A DNA stretch of 64,000 nt from contig JAULBX010000226.1 of assembly GCA_032358255.1 (NCBI GenBank), forward strand, positions 1 to 64,000, written 5' to 3'. Source of the stretch: Heterotrichella gracilis (Eukaryota > Sar > Xanthophyceae > Tribonematales > Xanthonemataceae). Numbering within the stretch: position 1 is the stretch's first letter; each line of letters begins with the position of its first letter. Shown here one piece after another: positions 12,719 through 23,535 of this stretch. The notes under the pieces are model-generated. The model saw only the letters and a list, made by a program, of their open reading frames with translations. It did no database searches and was not told the origin of the DNA. Made by a program: the position numbers and the translations under genes.

Positions 12719-15700
12719 TTACTGCCAGTGCTGCTGCTGATGCCCAGGGGCCGGGCGGGGGCCGGTAATGGCGGGCGGGCCTGCAGGCCTGGGCAGGGTC
12801 ACCGCGCGAGGCCTGGCCTGCGGCACTGTGGCCCCCGTGGGGTTGTAGGTTGCGCGGTTCCAGCGGGGGCCAGAGGATGGCGGGTGGCTGGGCGGGGCCG
12901 CGTATGGGCGTGCAGGGTAGCTCAGAGGCGGTGGGGCCTGTGGGCGGTACCCCCCTGCGAGACATCACAAGCGGGAGGGGTCATGAATTGCATGAAGCGC
13001 AGCCACGCATAGGGGTCAAGCCTTTACACCAGAATGGCGCACATTGGCTCATTGTGCCAAGCAACAGGGACCAAGCACGCACACGCTACACCAGGCATAC
13101 CAGGCATTCTGAAGCACCACAACAGGAGCACACACCCGACACCACCCTACGCAGCAAAAAGGTGCCGTACCTTGCGGCGGTCCAGTGTGGTAGCCCCCCG
13201 CGCCGTGCTGCAAGGCTCCATATTGCCCTTGTGAAGGGTTTGCGGGTGGGCGGCCGTGGTGCTGCTGGGGCGGACCACGAGGGCCCCCCCCTTGGTTGCG
13301 CTGCTGAGGGGGCAGCATGTTCTGGGGCATGGGCCGAGGGGGGTGGCCGCCTGCGGCCGCGCCTGGTGCACCGTAGCCTCCTGTGGGGCCACCGCGCTTA
13401 GGTGGGGCTGGTGGGTAGGGTTGTGGTGATGCAGGAGCAGTGGGGAATGTGACTACAGCGCATTACCGGCAAAATGTTTCCACGCGTTCCATGCCTATTG
13501 ATAAATGACAGTGCGGTTCTGGCGCCTCTTCCTCAAATGATGCAGAATCAGTGGGCAGCAATAATATACGCCTTGTGCTACCTGGGCATGCTCTTTGCAT
13601 TTCCAGCGCACAATGCAGCCCATCCATTGACTAGTCGAGTGGTAATTATCCAAGCCTACCTTGCTGCGGGTGGTTGTACTTCTGTCGCTTGGGGTCTGCA
13701 TGCCCCCCATGCTGCCCCCCTGGGGGTCCTCCGTACATTGGCCTGCCCTGCTGTCCCTGCCCCTGGTGCTGCTGTGGGTGCTGGCCATGGCCGTGCTGCT
13801 GCTGCTGGCGCGCCTCCTTCTCAGCGTGCCGCCTGCACAAAGCAACAGGGTCAAAATTATGTACATTAGCTAACGGAATGACAGGTTGCACTACATTTGA
13901 TCTCTAAGTCAGTACTCATTTAGCATATTTCGCAGCAATCCTCCTGGACAAGCACCAGTTGGATGTACTGATGTAGCTCCCATGGTTTGGGGTCAGCAAT
14001 TGAACCAGAAATCAGGTACCTTCGGGTGTTAAGTTTTAGGTTTTAGGGTATAGAATTTTGGGGTTTTAGGGTCTCATTCCCACTTTTTCTTCATCTGCAA
14101 CTCGTGGCTGGCGCCTGGCCTGGGCAGCTGGTCCAGCTCGCACGGCTTGGGGTCTGCGTAGAACCAGTGGTGCGTCTGCGCGTCTGCGGCGTTGAGGCGC
14201 TTGCTGGGGTCCAGGCACAGCAGCTGCTGCAGCAGCCTGAGCGCGTTGGGGTCCTTGATCTTGGCGCCAAAGGTCTCCATGAAGCGGTCCTTCTGGTACT
14301 TGTTGTGCGGCACAAGGGACCAGCTGCAAAGGGGGGGCAGGGGAGGCATGAGCATGAGTGTGCAGAGGTCGTTTGAGTGCTTTTTCCACTTCCCTATTCA
14401 TAGAAACCCTCTGAATAACCCAATACAGGAATAACAAGCCCCTTGTTGACGTTTGGTCAGGGCAATGCGGCATGTGAGGCATGAGTGTGCGTGCAAGCAG
14501 CCTTGAAGGCTCCTCAGCGGCAGGCGCACAGTCCCTGTGCATCCTCTACACCGCCTTCAGTGTCCAACGCCTGTGGCAATCCCAGCGACCCTACCCAAGC
14601 TGGCAACATGACAGGTGCCGCCATAAACACCAATTCCGACCCGCAAACAAAACCCCAACCGCAACTTACTGCTGCAGCTTGGAGCAGCCCGGCATGTTCT
14701 GCTCGTTGGGTGAGCCCAACACCTTGGCTATCTTGTCCAGCTGGTCCATCTCGTCCTTGCCGGGGAAGATGGCCTTGCCCAGCAGCAGCTCCGCCATGAT
14801 GCAGCCCACGCTCCACATATCCACCGCAGGGCCATATGTATCCGCACCAAGGATCAGCTCAGGCGGTCTGTAGGAGCAGCAGGGGGGGGGGTTAGCACAG
14901 CCAGCCAAAGGGGAACACGGCGCATGTGAGGAAACGTGGAGGTCGAGTCAACTGGCACCGGTGAATATTTAGCTCCCCACGTTCTGGCACAGGCTGCGCC
15001 AATACAAAGGCTGCCCCACCTGGCTCTGTTTTGGCAGGCCATTTACCGCTCAAGCTTCTGGATGTGCAAAACATATAAGTCCTCAGCAACTACTTGTAAC
15101 CCCTTACTGTAGTGCTAGTACTTGCGCAGAAAGCAACGCAGATTTGTTACCGTCCACAATAACCACACAAGCCAGTGGTAAGGGGGCGCTACACTGCACA
15201 CCAAGGCTTGCGCAGTACACATACCTGTACCACAGGGTGATGACCCTGTTTGTGAGCCGCCCGTTTTCGTCCTTGTTGTCCCTGAAGGGCCTGGCCAGGC
15301 CAAAGTCGGCCAGCTTCAGCTCGCCCTTGTTGTTTGTGAGCAGGTTGGAGAGCTTGAGGTCTCGGTGCAGCACCCCGTTCACGTGGCAGTAGTGCAGGCC
15401 CTTGAGCAGCTGCTTCAAGTAGCACTTGACCTGCCAAGCGCAGAGCCAGGAGGTGTGGGAAAACTACATCTGGCACAGTATTGTGTGTGTGTGTTGTCAA
15501 CCTATGAGCAGGCTGTCTTGTACTGCACTGTGTACTGTTGTTTACACCACCTGAGCATGTACAGGTGGCTAAACGCGGCACTGCCACAAAGGTCCGTGCC
15601 CAGTCTGCAGTACAGATAAGGAAGGGGCAAAGTTGCCTGCAGCCCACCTGCGAGACTTCGAACTTGTAGTTGAGCCGCTCAAACAGGCCGGTGAGGTCGT

Positions 15701-16234
15701 GGTCCATGTAGTCAAACACCATGTAGATGCTCCCCTTGTAGTTGTTCACCTTGTGCGCTGTGACAGGCAGCAAAAAGTCAGCAATGAGTGGTGGTTGCAC
15801 CCGCTGCAAAGGCCCTAGTCGTTGGACAAAAACTACTGCAAGGCGAACGGGCTCTGCAACTCACATTGTGACCTCACAATCTCCTTCAGGTTGATGATGT
15901 TGGGGTTGCGCAGGTTCTTCAGGATCTTGATTTCCCGGATGGCTGTGATGGGAAACCCCTCCTTCTCGTTGTCCATGCGGATTTTCTTCAGGGCCACCAG
16001 TTCACTAGGGTTTCGGTTGTCCTTTGCCAGGTACACCTGTCCATAGGTGCCCTCCCCGATCTGTTCCAGGCGCTCATATGCGTGCTCCACGCTCCTGCAG
16101 CCACCAAACTGCCTATCCTCCTCCTCTGTGCTGCTGCTGTTGCTGATACCAACAGCTGGCAGCTCAACCTTCCACCGTTTTAGGTCCTCTGGTGTGAGCG
16201 TGCTGACAGCAGCTGGTGGGCTGGGTGCAGCCAT
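12719..16234 (-). CDS. CDKC: CDKC-type (CDK9-like) P-TEFb kinase, PITAIRE
   Basis: Nuclear Ser/Thr kinase that, with a cyclin T partner, phosphorylates the Pol II CTD and SPT5 in other eukaryotes. Eight exons: 16234-15865, 15757-15648, 15430-15225, 14867-14670, 14323-14084, 13832-13660, 13452-13171, 12954-12719. Phases join to 604 aa. Kinase domain about 53-375: Gly loop [10 protein letters not shown] (59-68), Lys83 in ALKK, PITAIRE helix (95-101), HRDLKLSN (182-189), DFG (202-204), and activation-loop Thr220 in [12 protein letters not shown], the CDK9 pattern. The Q/P/G-rich tail (375-604), with [11 protein letters not shown], resembles plant CDKC tails (KRQKLQHPQQ) and ends QQQHWQ. The frame of the last exon was set by phase, which also gives the best composition. 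A CDK12-like kinase also has PITAIRE but is much longer and has RS repeats, so CDKC is favoured. Confidence 0.93.
14031..14075 (+). repeat. Telomere-like TTTTAGGG/TTTAGGG cluster in CDKC intron 5
   Basis: Several degenerate TTTAGGG-type motifs sit just inside the intron, about 10 bases downstream (in the gene's direction) of the exon 5 donor at 14084. This is one of many such interstitial clusters near splice sites in this window. Confidence 0.6.
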
Positions 16235-17203
16235 TAGGCTGCAGGCCTAGTGGCTTTAACCAAGAAGCAAGAGGATGTAACACGATACACAATAGCACAA
16301 AACACAAAGGGATGTATGACGCTGGCTTGCAAGCACTTGTCGTGTTGCTCTGCTGCTATCAGTGATAAACTTCTCATACACGCTTCCGACTTTCTGGAAA
16401 ACCCCCCAGTGCTTGTATGCGGTGCAGCAAAAAGATAACACAGCACAGGGAGGTTGAGCCCGACGAACAGGCTGTGTATAGAGAGACCCAAACCGGACGT
16501 GTCTGACGCTCTTGAGCGCCGAGCAAACCAGCAAAGCCTATGTACCACTACGGCTTATGCATGCATTGAGAGAACCGATACCAGGATTGAAACACAACGG
16601 GGAGGTACACATACCTCCAAAGCTAGGAACCAGTCAGGACTTGCATTCGCCAGCGCCCAACAAAGCAACGCACTCACACACTTCCAAGCGTCGATCCCTC
16701 TCTTCCAGCCAGCGTTTTGAGCCCAATGTATGGCTTGTGCGCCGCATTTTGTGGGCAGTGGCATGTGGTGCATGTCCGTGTGAAGTGAAAGTACGCATAC
16801 GGGCAGCGCCCTGACGCACAGATGCCCTGAAGTCAGTGCAAAGCTATCTCTAGATAGCTAGGTCACATAAGGAGATATGCAGCTTGGAGGAGCCTCTTTT
16901 GACTTGTGCTCTTTTTTCTCCTTGTTCTGGAATGTAAGTATGTCGCAGCAAGTTGCACGTGTTTAGCAGCACTAGGTTGTGCACAGTACATCTGTGTTCC
17001 TGGAATTGCAATGCCAAGCTATATGTTTTTATCCAGACTGTAGTCTGCAACTGCACGCTGTTGTTAACCGGACGTGGATTGCCGTCACACAGCTGAAGTG
17101 CCCACACGCACAGAACCCTGGTTGAGCCAACGCTCCTGTGCTGCAGGATAGGGGAGTCAAGCTAAAAGTTTGCTTACCAGACACTGTGTTCTTCAGATTT
17201 AAT
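16235..17203. promoter_or_regulatory. Divergent intergenic region between CDKC and the coiled-coil gene
   Basis: These 969 bases lie between the two start codons and presumably hold both promoters and 5' UTRs. Nothing specific is seen apart from a TATGCATGCAT-type palindrome near 16556. A non-coding or short first exon of the plus-strand gene could also lie here. Confidence 0.4.
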
Positions 17204-20200
17204 ATGCTGTCCGCTTGGTGGGGTGTGAATAAGGTACAGCAAGACCCATATAGCAGTGCTGGATCTGCTGCCACTGCAGCTCAGCTGTATCTTGTTTTAT
17301 TGTCAAGCTCCACCTTGTTGACACCACCTAAACTGCCTATAACATGTGCTAACCCTTCAACTTCCCACCAGGAGGGCATTGTTCAAAAGCACCCAAGCGG
17401 TCGGTCCACAATAGAGGCGGTCAGAAAGCAGTTTACACAGGCTGGGACTTGCGATTCTGCGCAACAGTTTGTGTGCCTGGTGTGGACCAGCGAGGGGCGT
17501 GCTGTGTTGTTGAACAGCCAGCAGTTTGCAAGGCTCTGTGAGGAATTGCAAGGCAGAGGGTGGAAGGGATCGCCACAGCCAGCGCTCTTTGCACAGCCTC
17601 CCGTTGCAATCCAAGTAGGGCTGCACCAGCTGTATGCATATGCCTGCCTTGCTGCCAGCCACTGCCTAATAAAAGCCGAGGGTTACTAAACCGCATGCCT
17701 CTGGCTTGTCGTGCATGCAGGCATATGTGCACCCATTTTTGGACTTCCGGTATGTCACCACATACCTCAACGATGGCAACACGCTGACATGCAGCTCAAG
17801 CTTGAAGCGGTACAGCCAGCGCTATGCGTGCTACGATGCAACACAAGGTAGTTAAAGCACGGTCGTGACATATTTCCCCCCTCTTTTGTGTTCGAGCCTG
17901 CTGTATATGATTTGCATTATTTGGAAATAGGGCTGGAAGACAGGCCAGCTGATGGGCCCCTCCCAGACAGTATCGATGCCTCACTGAGGACACAGCTCCG
18001 GAAAGCAGCCCACAGTGTTGTCCAATACATCCAGAAGGCCCACAGCCTCACCTTGAGCGCGCTGGTCTGCGAGTTTGTCAAGGACCAACAAGGGAATGTG
18101 GTGCTGCTGAACGTCCTGCACACCGAGTGGATCACTGGGTCATCCGCTGGGGTGGACGCGTATGCAAACACTAATCTTTCTGCGCAGCCAAGGGTGAGGA
18201 TGGATAGATTCGCAGTCACTTTTGCTGCGCATGGACTGCTGTAATGGTGGCCATTATTGACCCCCAAATCGATCGTGCCTGGTTGTACATGATTGGATCC
18301 GCTTGGTAAATGCAGGATTGGGTCTGTCAGCAAGATGACGGGGACATGGATTCCCTTTCTCAGAGGCACCTCCAGCTTGCTGCAGCGGATGGGACTGGTA
18401 GACTCAGAGCATCCTGCATCCCCATTGATCACCAGTCATCCCCAGATAGGATGCGTGCGGGGAGCCCAGGCCCTGCCAAATCCGTGCCATCCCCATCCAT
18501 CCGGGACACTCCTTTGCTGACCAGGTAACGGTGGTGTGGAAGTCGAACACATTATGCTGTAGTCGAATTGATTTGCAGGCTGAGGTTTGTTAATCTGGTA
18601 ATGGTGGGATGCTAGCTTGGAGACCTTGCCACTTTGGTTTGGTTTGCTGTTGGCAGTATCATTAGGGATGAAATGATAAAAATGTGCGTGCATGATGCAT
18701 GCTGCGGCCGCATGGGTGGCTGCATTAACGGAAAACATTTAGAGAATTGCAGGATGATATAAAATATGTCGGTAAATTCGTATGTGTCACATGATCCATT
18801 TATATGAGTATTTTTTACTGCAGACCTTGCAGTCCAAGCAAAACACTGCCCGAGAAGCACTTGTGCACAAAACCCTTGCAACCGCCTCAGCCAGAACAGG
18901 ACCAGCATCGCAGCTCGCCCACTGCCTATACTCGACAATGGCTGCGTGATTTGACCCTGCCGGATGCCCAGCAAGCCTCCACAAATAATGTGGACGGTGG
19001 CAAGGCTGCTGCGGAGTCATCACCGCAAGAACATGCTGCTAGGAACTGCTCCCCATCATCACGACCCCCCGCCTCACCAAGCACGTCTGCAGCTCAACGA
19101 GGGGGCAATGGGCAGAGTAAATCGACCAGGCCTGAAATACAGGAGGTGGTAGACCTGCCCTTTCCCAGCCGAAAGCCTGGCTTTCGACCTGCAACTGCGC
19201 AGGTTGGGTCGCCTTATGACATCTGGCTCAATCAGCAAGCGTCTCCAGGGCGTACAAAGTCCCCCCCAAGGTACTGTTGGTGTATGAATGAGGATATCGA
19301 ATTTTTGCTTTGCATATATGAGTCCACTAGCATTTGGATACTATGATAGGCAAACCGCGGAGCCAGGGTTGTCAACATCTCACAACAGTTATTTGGGTGA
19401 TCCCCTATCAATACAGCATGGATTAAAAAATTGTAGCTACCCTATAAGGTGCTGCAATTTTCTTCGTCAATGTTTTCCATTGTCAACAATGAGATGATGA
19501 GACATTTTAGAAACATAACTCACTCCTGCTGCTGAAAACATTGCACCAACATGTGCTTGCCTGTGTTGCCAGGACGAGGTACCAGGGCCTTCCAGGGCAT
19601 GTCAACAATGGTGTGCGGGGAGGCAGGGTGATGCTGGCAGAAATGGCTAAGGAGGTTGAAACTACGCGGGATGCAATGCTGAACCAGAAGGATTATGTGG
19701 CTGTCTTGGAGACAAAGGTGAGACAACATCACACTCCATTACCTGATTGTGGGCTTGCAAGCTGATGCTTGCACAAGATACCTAACCCGCAATGTCTGCT
19801 TGATCATTCCTCTGTGTTGCATGCCGAAAGAAACAATTGCAGCCCTGGGTACCCGACTGGGGTGACGAATTAATGTTTGACAAGCGCAAATAGTACCATT
19901 CCCAGTTTTCTACAGCAGCATGGTGTGCATCAGGCAGCAAAACTACATGGCATGAGCATTCTGACTGGTGCTCTGCAGCTGCAAACGGCTGAGCACGACT
20001 CGCATTTAGTTGCTGGGATGTTTGAGCAACGGGTGCATGACCTAGAGTCTGAGCTTGCCTCCCTCAGAGAGCAAGTTGCCGATCTCAACTGGGACAACAA
20101 AACAGCAAACAGGAAATTTGCTGAAGCGGAAGCTCATGTGAAGCAGTTGGCGCACAGCAATGCAGAGATGCAGAGCCTGTTGGATACCGAGAGGTTGACA

Positions 20201-22136
20201 GCATTGAAAACCATGAAGGTGATATTCCATTATACAACATTTACACTATATAAATAGCGGTCTACATGAAACTATTACGTGGCATACATGATTGGTAATT
20301 TGCAGTGTATGCTGCATTGGCGTGTGTTGTAAGGCTGCATGGTGCAAAGCTGTTCAGCCCTCTGCTGGTGTGAAATTTTGCAGACTTACTGACACATATT
20401 TCTGTTCATTCTTATGATGCAGATGTACCAGGAAAAGGAGGCAAAGATCCAGGCAGACATGGCATGCCTGCAACAAGACCACCAGCTTTTGCGGTCAAGG
20501 CTGCACGAGGAAGAGGTGGCTGGTTCAGTGATGAAGCGACAGCTTGTTGTGTATGACAAGCAGGTGGGTGTTGGAATTGCGAATTTCCTCAAGACAATGC
20601 GCTATGGTATGGTAAACGCCTCCCTTGTAGTTGTACGCCATGTATTTAAATTATCCAAGGATTGTCGATGTCAGCAATTGAACCTTACTCCTCAAGCAGT
20701 AATGCGCACTCCATTGACACCCTCTCGTTTAAACATTGGTAGGTTGGTGGGTCATCTGGGGCTGCAGCTGCATTGCAGAGGCAATGGTCAATACACGACG
20801 ACATTGTGGCAAGGATGGATCATCTGTTGAAGGGCTTAGAGGAGGCTGACTCAGAGAAGGTGGCAGGTAGGACACCCACCCTACAAGTGCACTGTTGTAT
20901 TGATAGGATCGTTGAGAGATGATGTGCACAGCCTTGACAACCCTGGCTCTCAGATTGGGATTTGATTTTTTCTAAGTACATAAATTCCTGGTTCTGCAGT
21001 TGTCCACATTCTGAAGGCACTGAAGGTCGACTTGCACAAAACGTACATGTTCTATAGCCTTCAAGACCCTCAGTTTGCACAGCACTGGCCACCACGGCTG
21101 TCCAAAGACGCATGGATGGCGTTTGTCAAGGACATCGACGTGTCTGGCTACACACCAGGCGTCCGTCAGAGGTAGGGCAGTGCTGGGGTTGGTAAGATTG
21201 CCACCTTGGGTGTGATATCTCAGATGCAATGCATTTTTGGAGACTGTTATGGGATTTGCATTATAATCTTGAAGGATTATGACACTTTGCACATTCCTGT
21301 CCATCCAACAACCGCTGCACCAAAACACATGCGCAATCCGCCAAGGGACATGAGTACAACAGATATCTCCACACCAAAGCGGTACTGTTCATCATTCAGG
21401 TCCCTGATCACGTTTCCTACCAAGGAAGCGGAGGCTATCTTTGCAAAATACTGCGAACAGGCGCAGGCAGGGCGGCCTCAGGCAGGAGGCACCATGTCCT
21501 TTGAAGGCTACTGTGCTGCAATCTGCCACGTGTCCAGCAGGATTGACAAGGTGGAGGCACCGCAGCTCTCCGTAAGCGCAGTTTAGGCATTGCCTGTTGC
21601 CACTGGCTGTGTGCCAGGCATGAATGGGAAGTGAGATAGCAATGCACTGTCAGTATATAAGCACTAAGTATTGGACACCACATGTATGAAAATGTATGTT
21701 ATAGGTTGTTCAAATTGTCCGGATATTTGCGCCAGCATTACCCACATGAAGATCTGCATTTGTTTGCACCCAGTGCGTCTGTGGCTTGCTTGCCCATTGC
21801 AATTACAATGATATGCAATGGTGACAGTTTGTGGGCTAGCTGTGACTTATACTCTGCTTGACTGTTTTGGCTGGGTGTTGTGTCCTGTGCAAGCCAGTGG
21901 CCCCTAACCCCACCTTTGTGCGTCCCCCTGTTTTCATATTTCTATAACGCAACGCCCTTACAAACAGCGGGCTTCATGTGCGTACCTCCCTGACCGTGAT
22001 GGCCTGGCTTGTGCAGGACCAGCTGCGCATTTTCATCTCTGAGCTGATGGCCAGGGCGCAGCGCCTGGAGGGGCTGCCACAGAACAGGCCGCCAAAGGGG
22101 AAGAAGGGGAAGGGAAAGGCATCCCCGTCAAAGTAA
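17204..22136 (+). CDS. Unrecognised coiled-coil protein
   Basis: Thirteen exons: 17204-17233, 17372-17614, 17721-17847, 17931-18193, 18316-18524, 18824-19270, 19573-19717, 19979-20218, 20423-20563, 20743-20866, 21000-21171, 21346-21571, 22017-22136. Phases join to 828 aa. The N-terminus (11-220) looks globular; 221-440 is a Ser/Pro-rich low-complexity linker; about 450-620 is a strongly heptad-like coiled coil (QRVHDLESELASLREQVADL). About 657-790 is a helical domain with YMFYSLQDP and MSFEGYCAAICHVS, which recalls EF-hand-like modules of basal-body and axonemal proteins, though I cannot name the family. The tail is Lys/Pro-rich (PPKGKKGKGKASPSK). The start at 17204 is the least certain part. 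The acceptor at 21345 has a poor pyrimidine tract, so exon 12 could begin elsewhere. Confidence 0.72.
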
Positions 22137-23535
22137 CCATGGCTGTCCCTGAAGCAAACTGCTACAGGCATTAATGCCTATGGATACCATGCGCCCATTT
22201 TGTGCAGCTATGCCTCCCGTGCATGGCACCCCCAGTGCCCCTCATAGCTGCACATTCATGATTCGTTGTCCTCAGTTGGTGCATCGGTGTCCTCAGTTGA
22301 TGATCAGAGCTACTTGCTTAGCACAATGCGCTTGTTTGATAAAACCTAACCCTCAGGGTTTTCTTATTCTTTATTTCTGTCTGAATTCTTGCTAAAGTTA
22401 GTTGAGTAAATTTCCTGCATGTAATGCAATGCCATGGCAATATTCCTGCATATGCAATTAATATCAGACAGCTCGCGTCCAGCGAGCCTGATTGGTTTTA
22501 ATCCTCTTTGAATATCAGTGAGTTTCAAACTGTGTTCAGCTCAAAGGTTGACAGTGATGCATCTGAATATTCAACTTTATGGTGCCCAACTTGAAAGCTG
22601 CTTTGCTGCAACGTTTGGCGCCGCTCTGGCACTGCTTCCGGCACTGCCAGCTGGCTAGCCTGAGGCTAAAGCCTGGCTGTTTAAGGCCAGGTGCACCATG
22701 TGGCACTGGGTTCTCATAGAGTTTCTGTGTCGATGTAACACCCAAATGGTACATTGATGCACACCAATTGCACTTGGATCATCTTAGACTGCTGAAAATA
22801 TATGGACCTTTTAAACCTGCAGTGCAAGTTTCAAGCTCCACAGTTTGAAGATGGTTTGTTACAACATCACAGTGACTGAACACGTTCCGAATAGGACTCA
22901 GTCTTGAATTTAAAACGCAGAGATACCAGGGACCGCCGTCCGCTCACTAAATTAACAAGGAAGATGACACTAAACCTATTAACTCTTTTCATTAAAAAAA
23001 AAACTGAGGGCCCTCTGCCAACTCTGTACCATATGATTATAAGAAGACATCATTCATGTAAATGCAGTATCACAGAACCTGCACTGTGGTCCAAGAGGAC
23101 CATGGTGAGCACTCTCCGCTAGCTGAGCACACCAGCGTGTCAAGCTCCTGTGGACCAGCATTCAATGCAATTTGCTACCCACCGTTGCGTGGCACTCTCC
23201 TGCTAGCACGTTTAACCACCACATAAGTTTTTAAACACTCTCGCTACGCTCCATAGATAATCTTCGCATTTTATCGCTGTACCAACAGCGCTGCTCTGAC
23301 AACATCCCGTATTCTTGACAACTTTATTTATTACTGCACTTGTGCCATTGCTTATGGGCAATGCAACTCTGCCTCTCACATTGCCCTCCACTCATGACAT
23401 TGAATGATGGGCAGGGACGTCACCCCCCCCCTAGAGTGGAAAGCGACTAGATGGCCGCGCTTCACGACTCTGCTGTCCGCCACCCCCACTGGCACCACCG
23501 CTGACCCTTGCCAATGCAGTATGTCAGCGCCGCCT
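22137..23535. other. Convergent 3' flank of the coiled-coil gene and pyruvate kinase
   Basis: No gene was recognised. Both 3' UTRs presumably lie here. TGTAA motifs occur on the plus strand near 22420 and a minus-strand counterpart (ttaca) near 22858. The sequence is less GC-rich than the genes, especially around 22880-23060, where a short A-rich run occurs. Confidence 0.5.
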
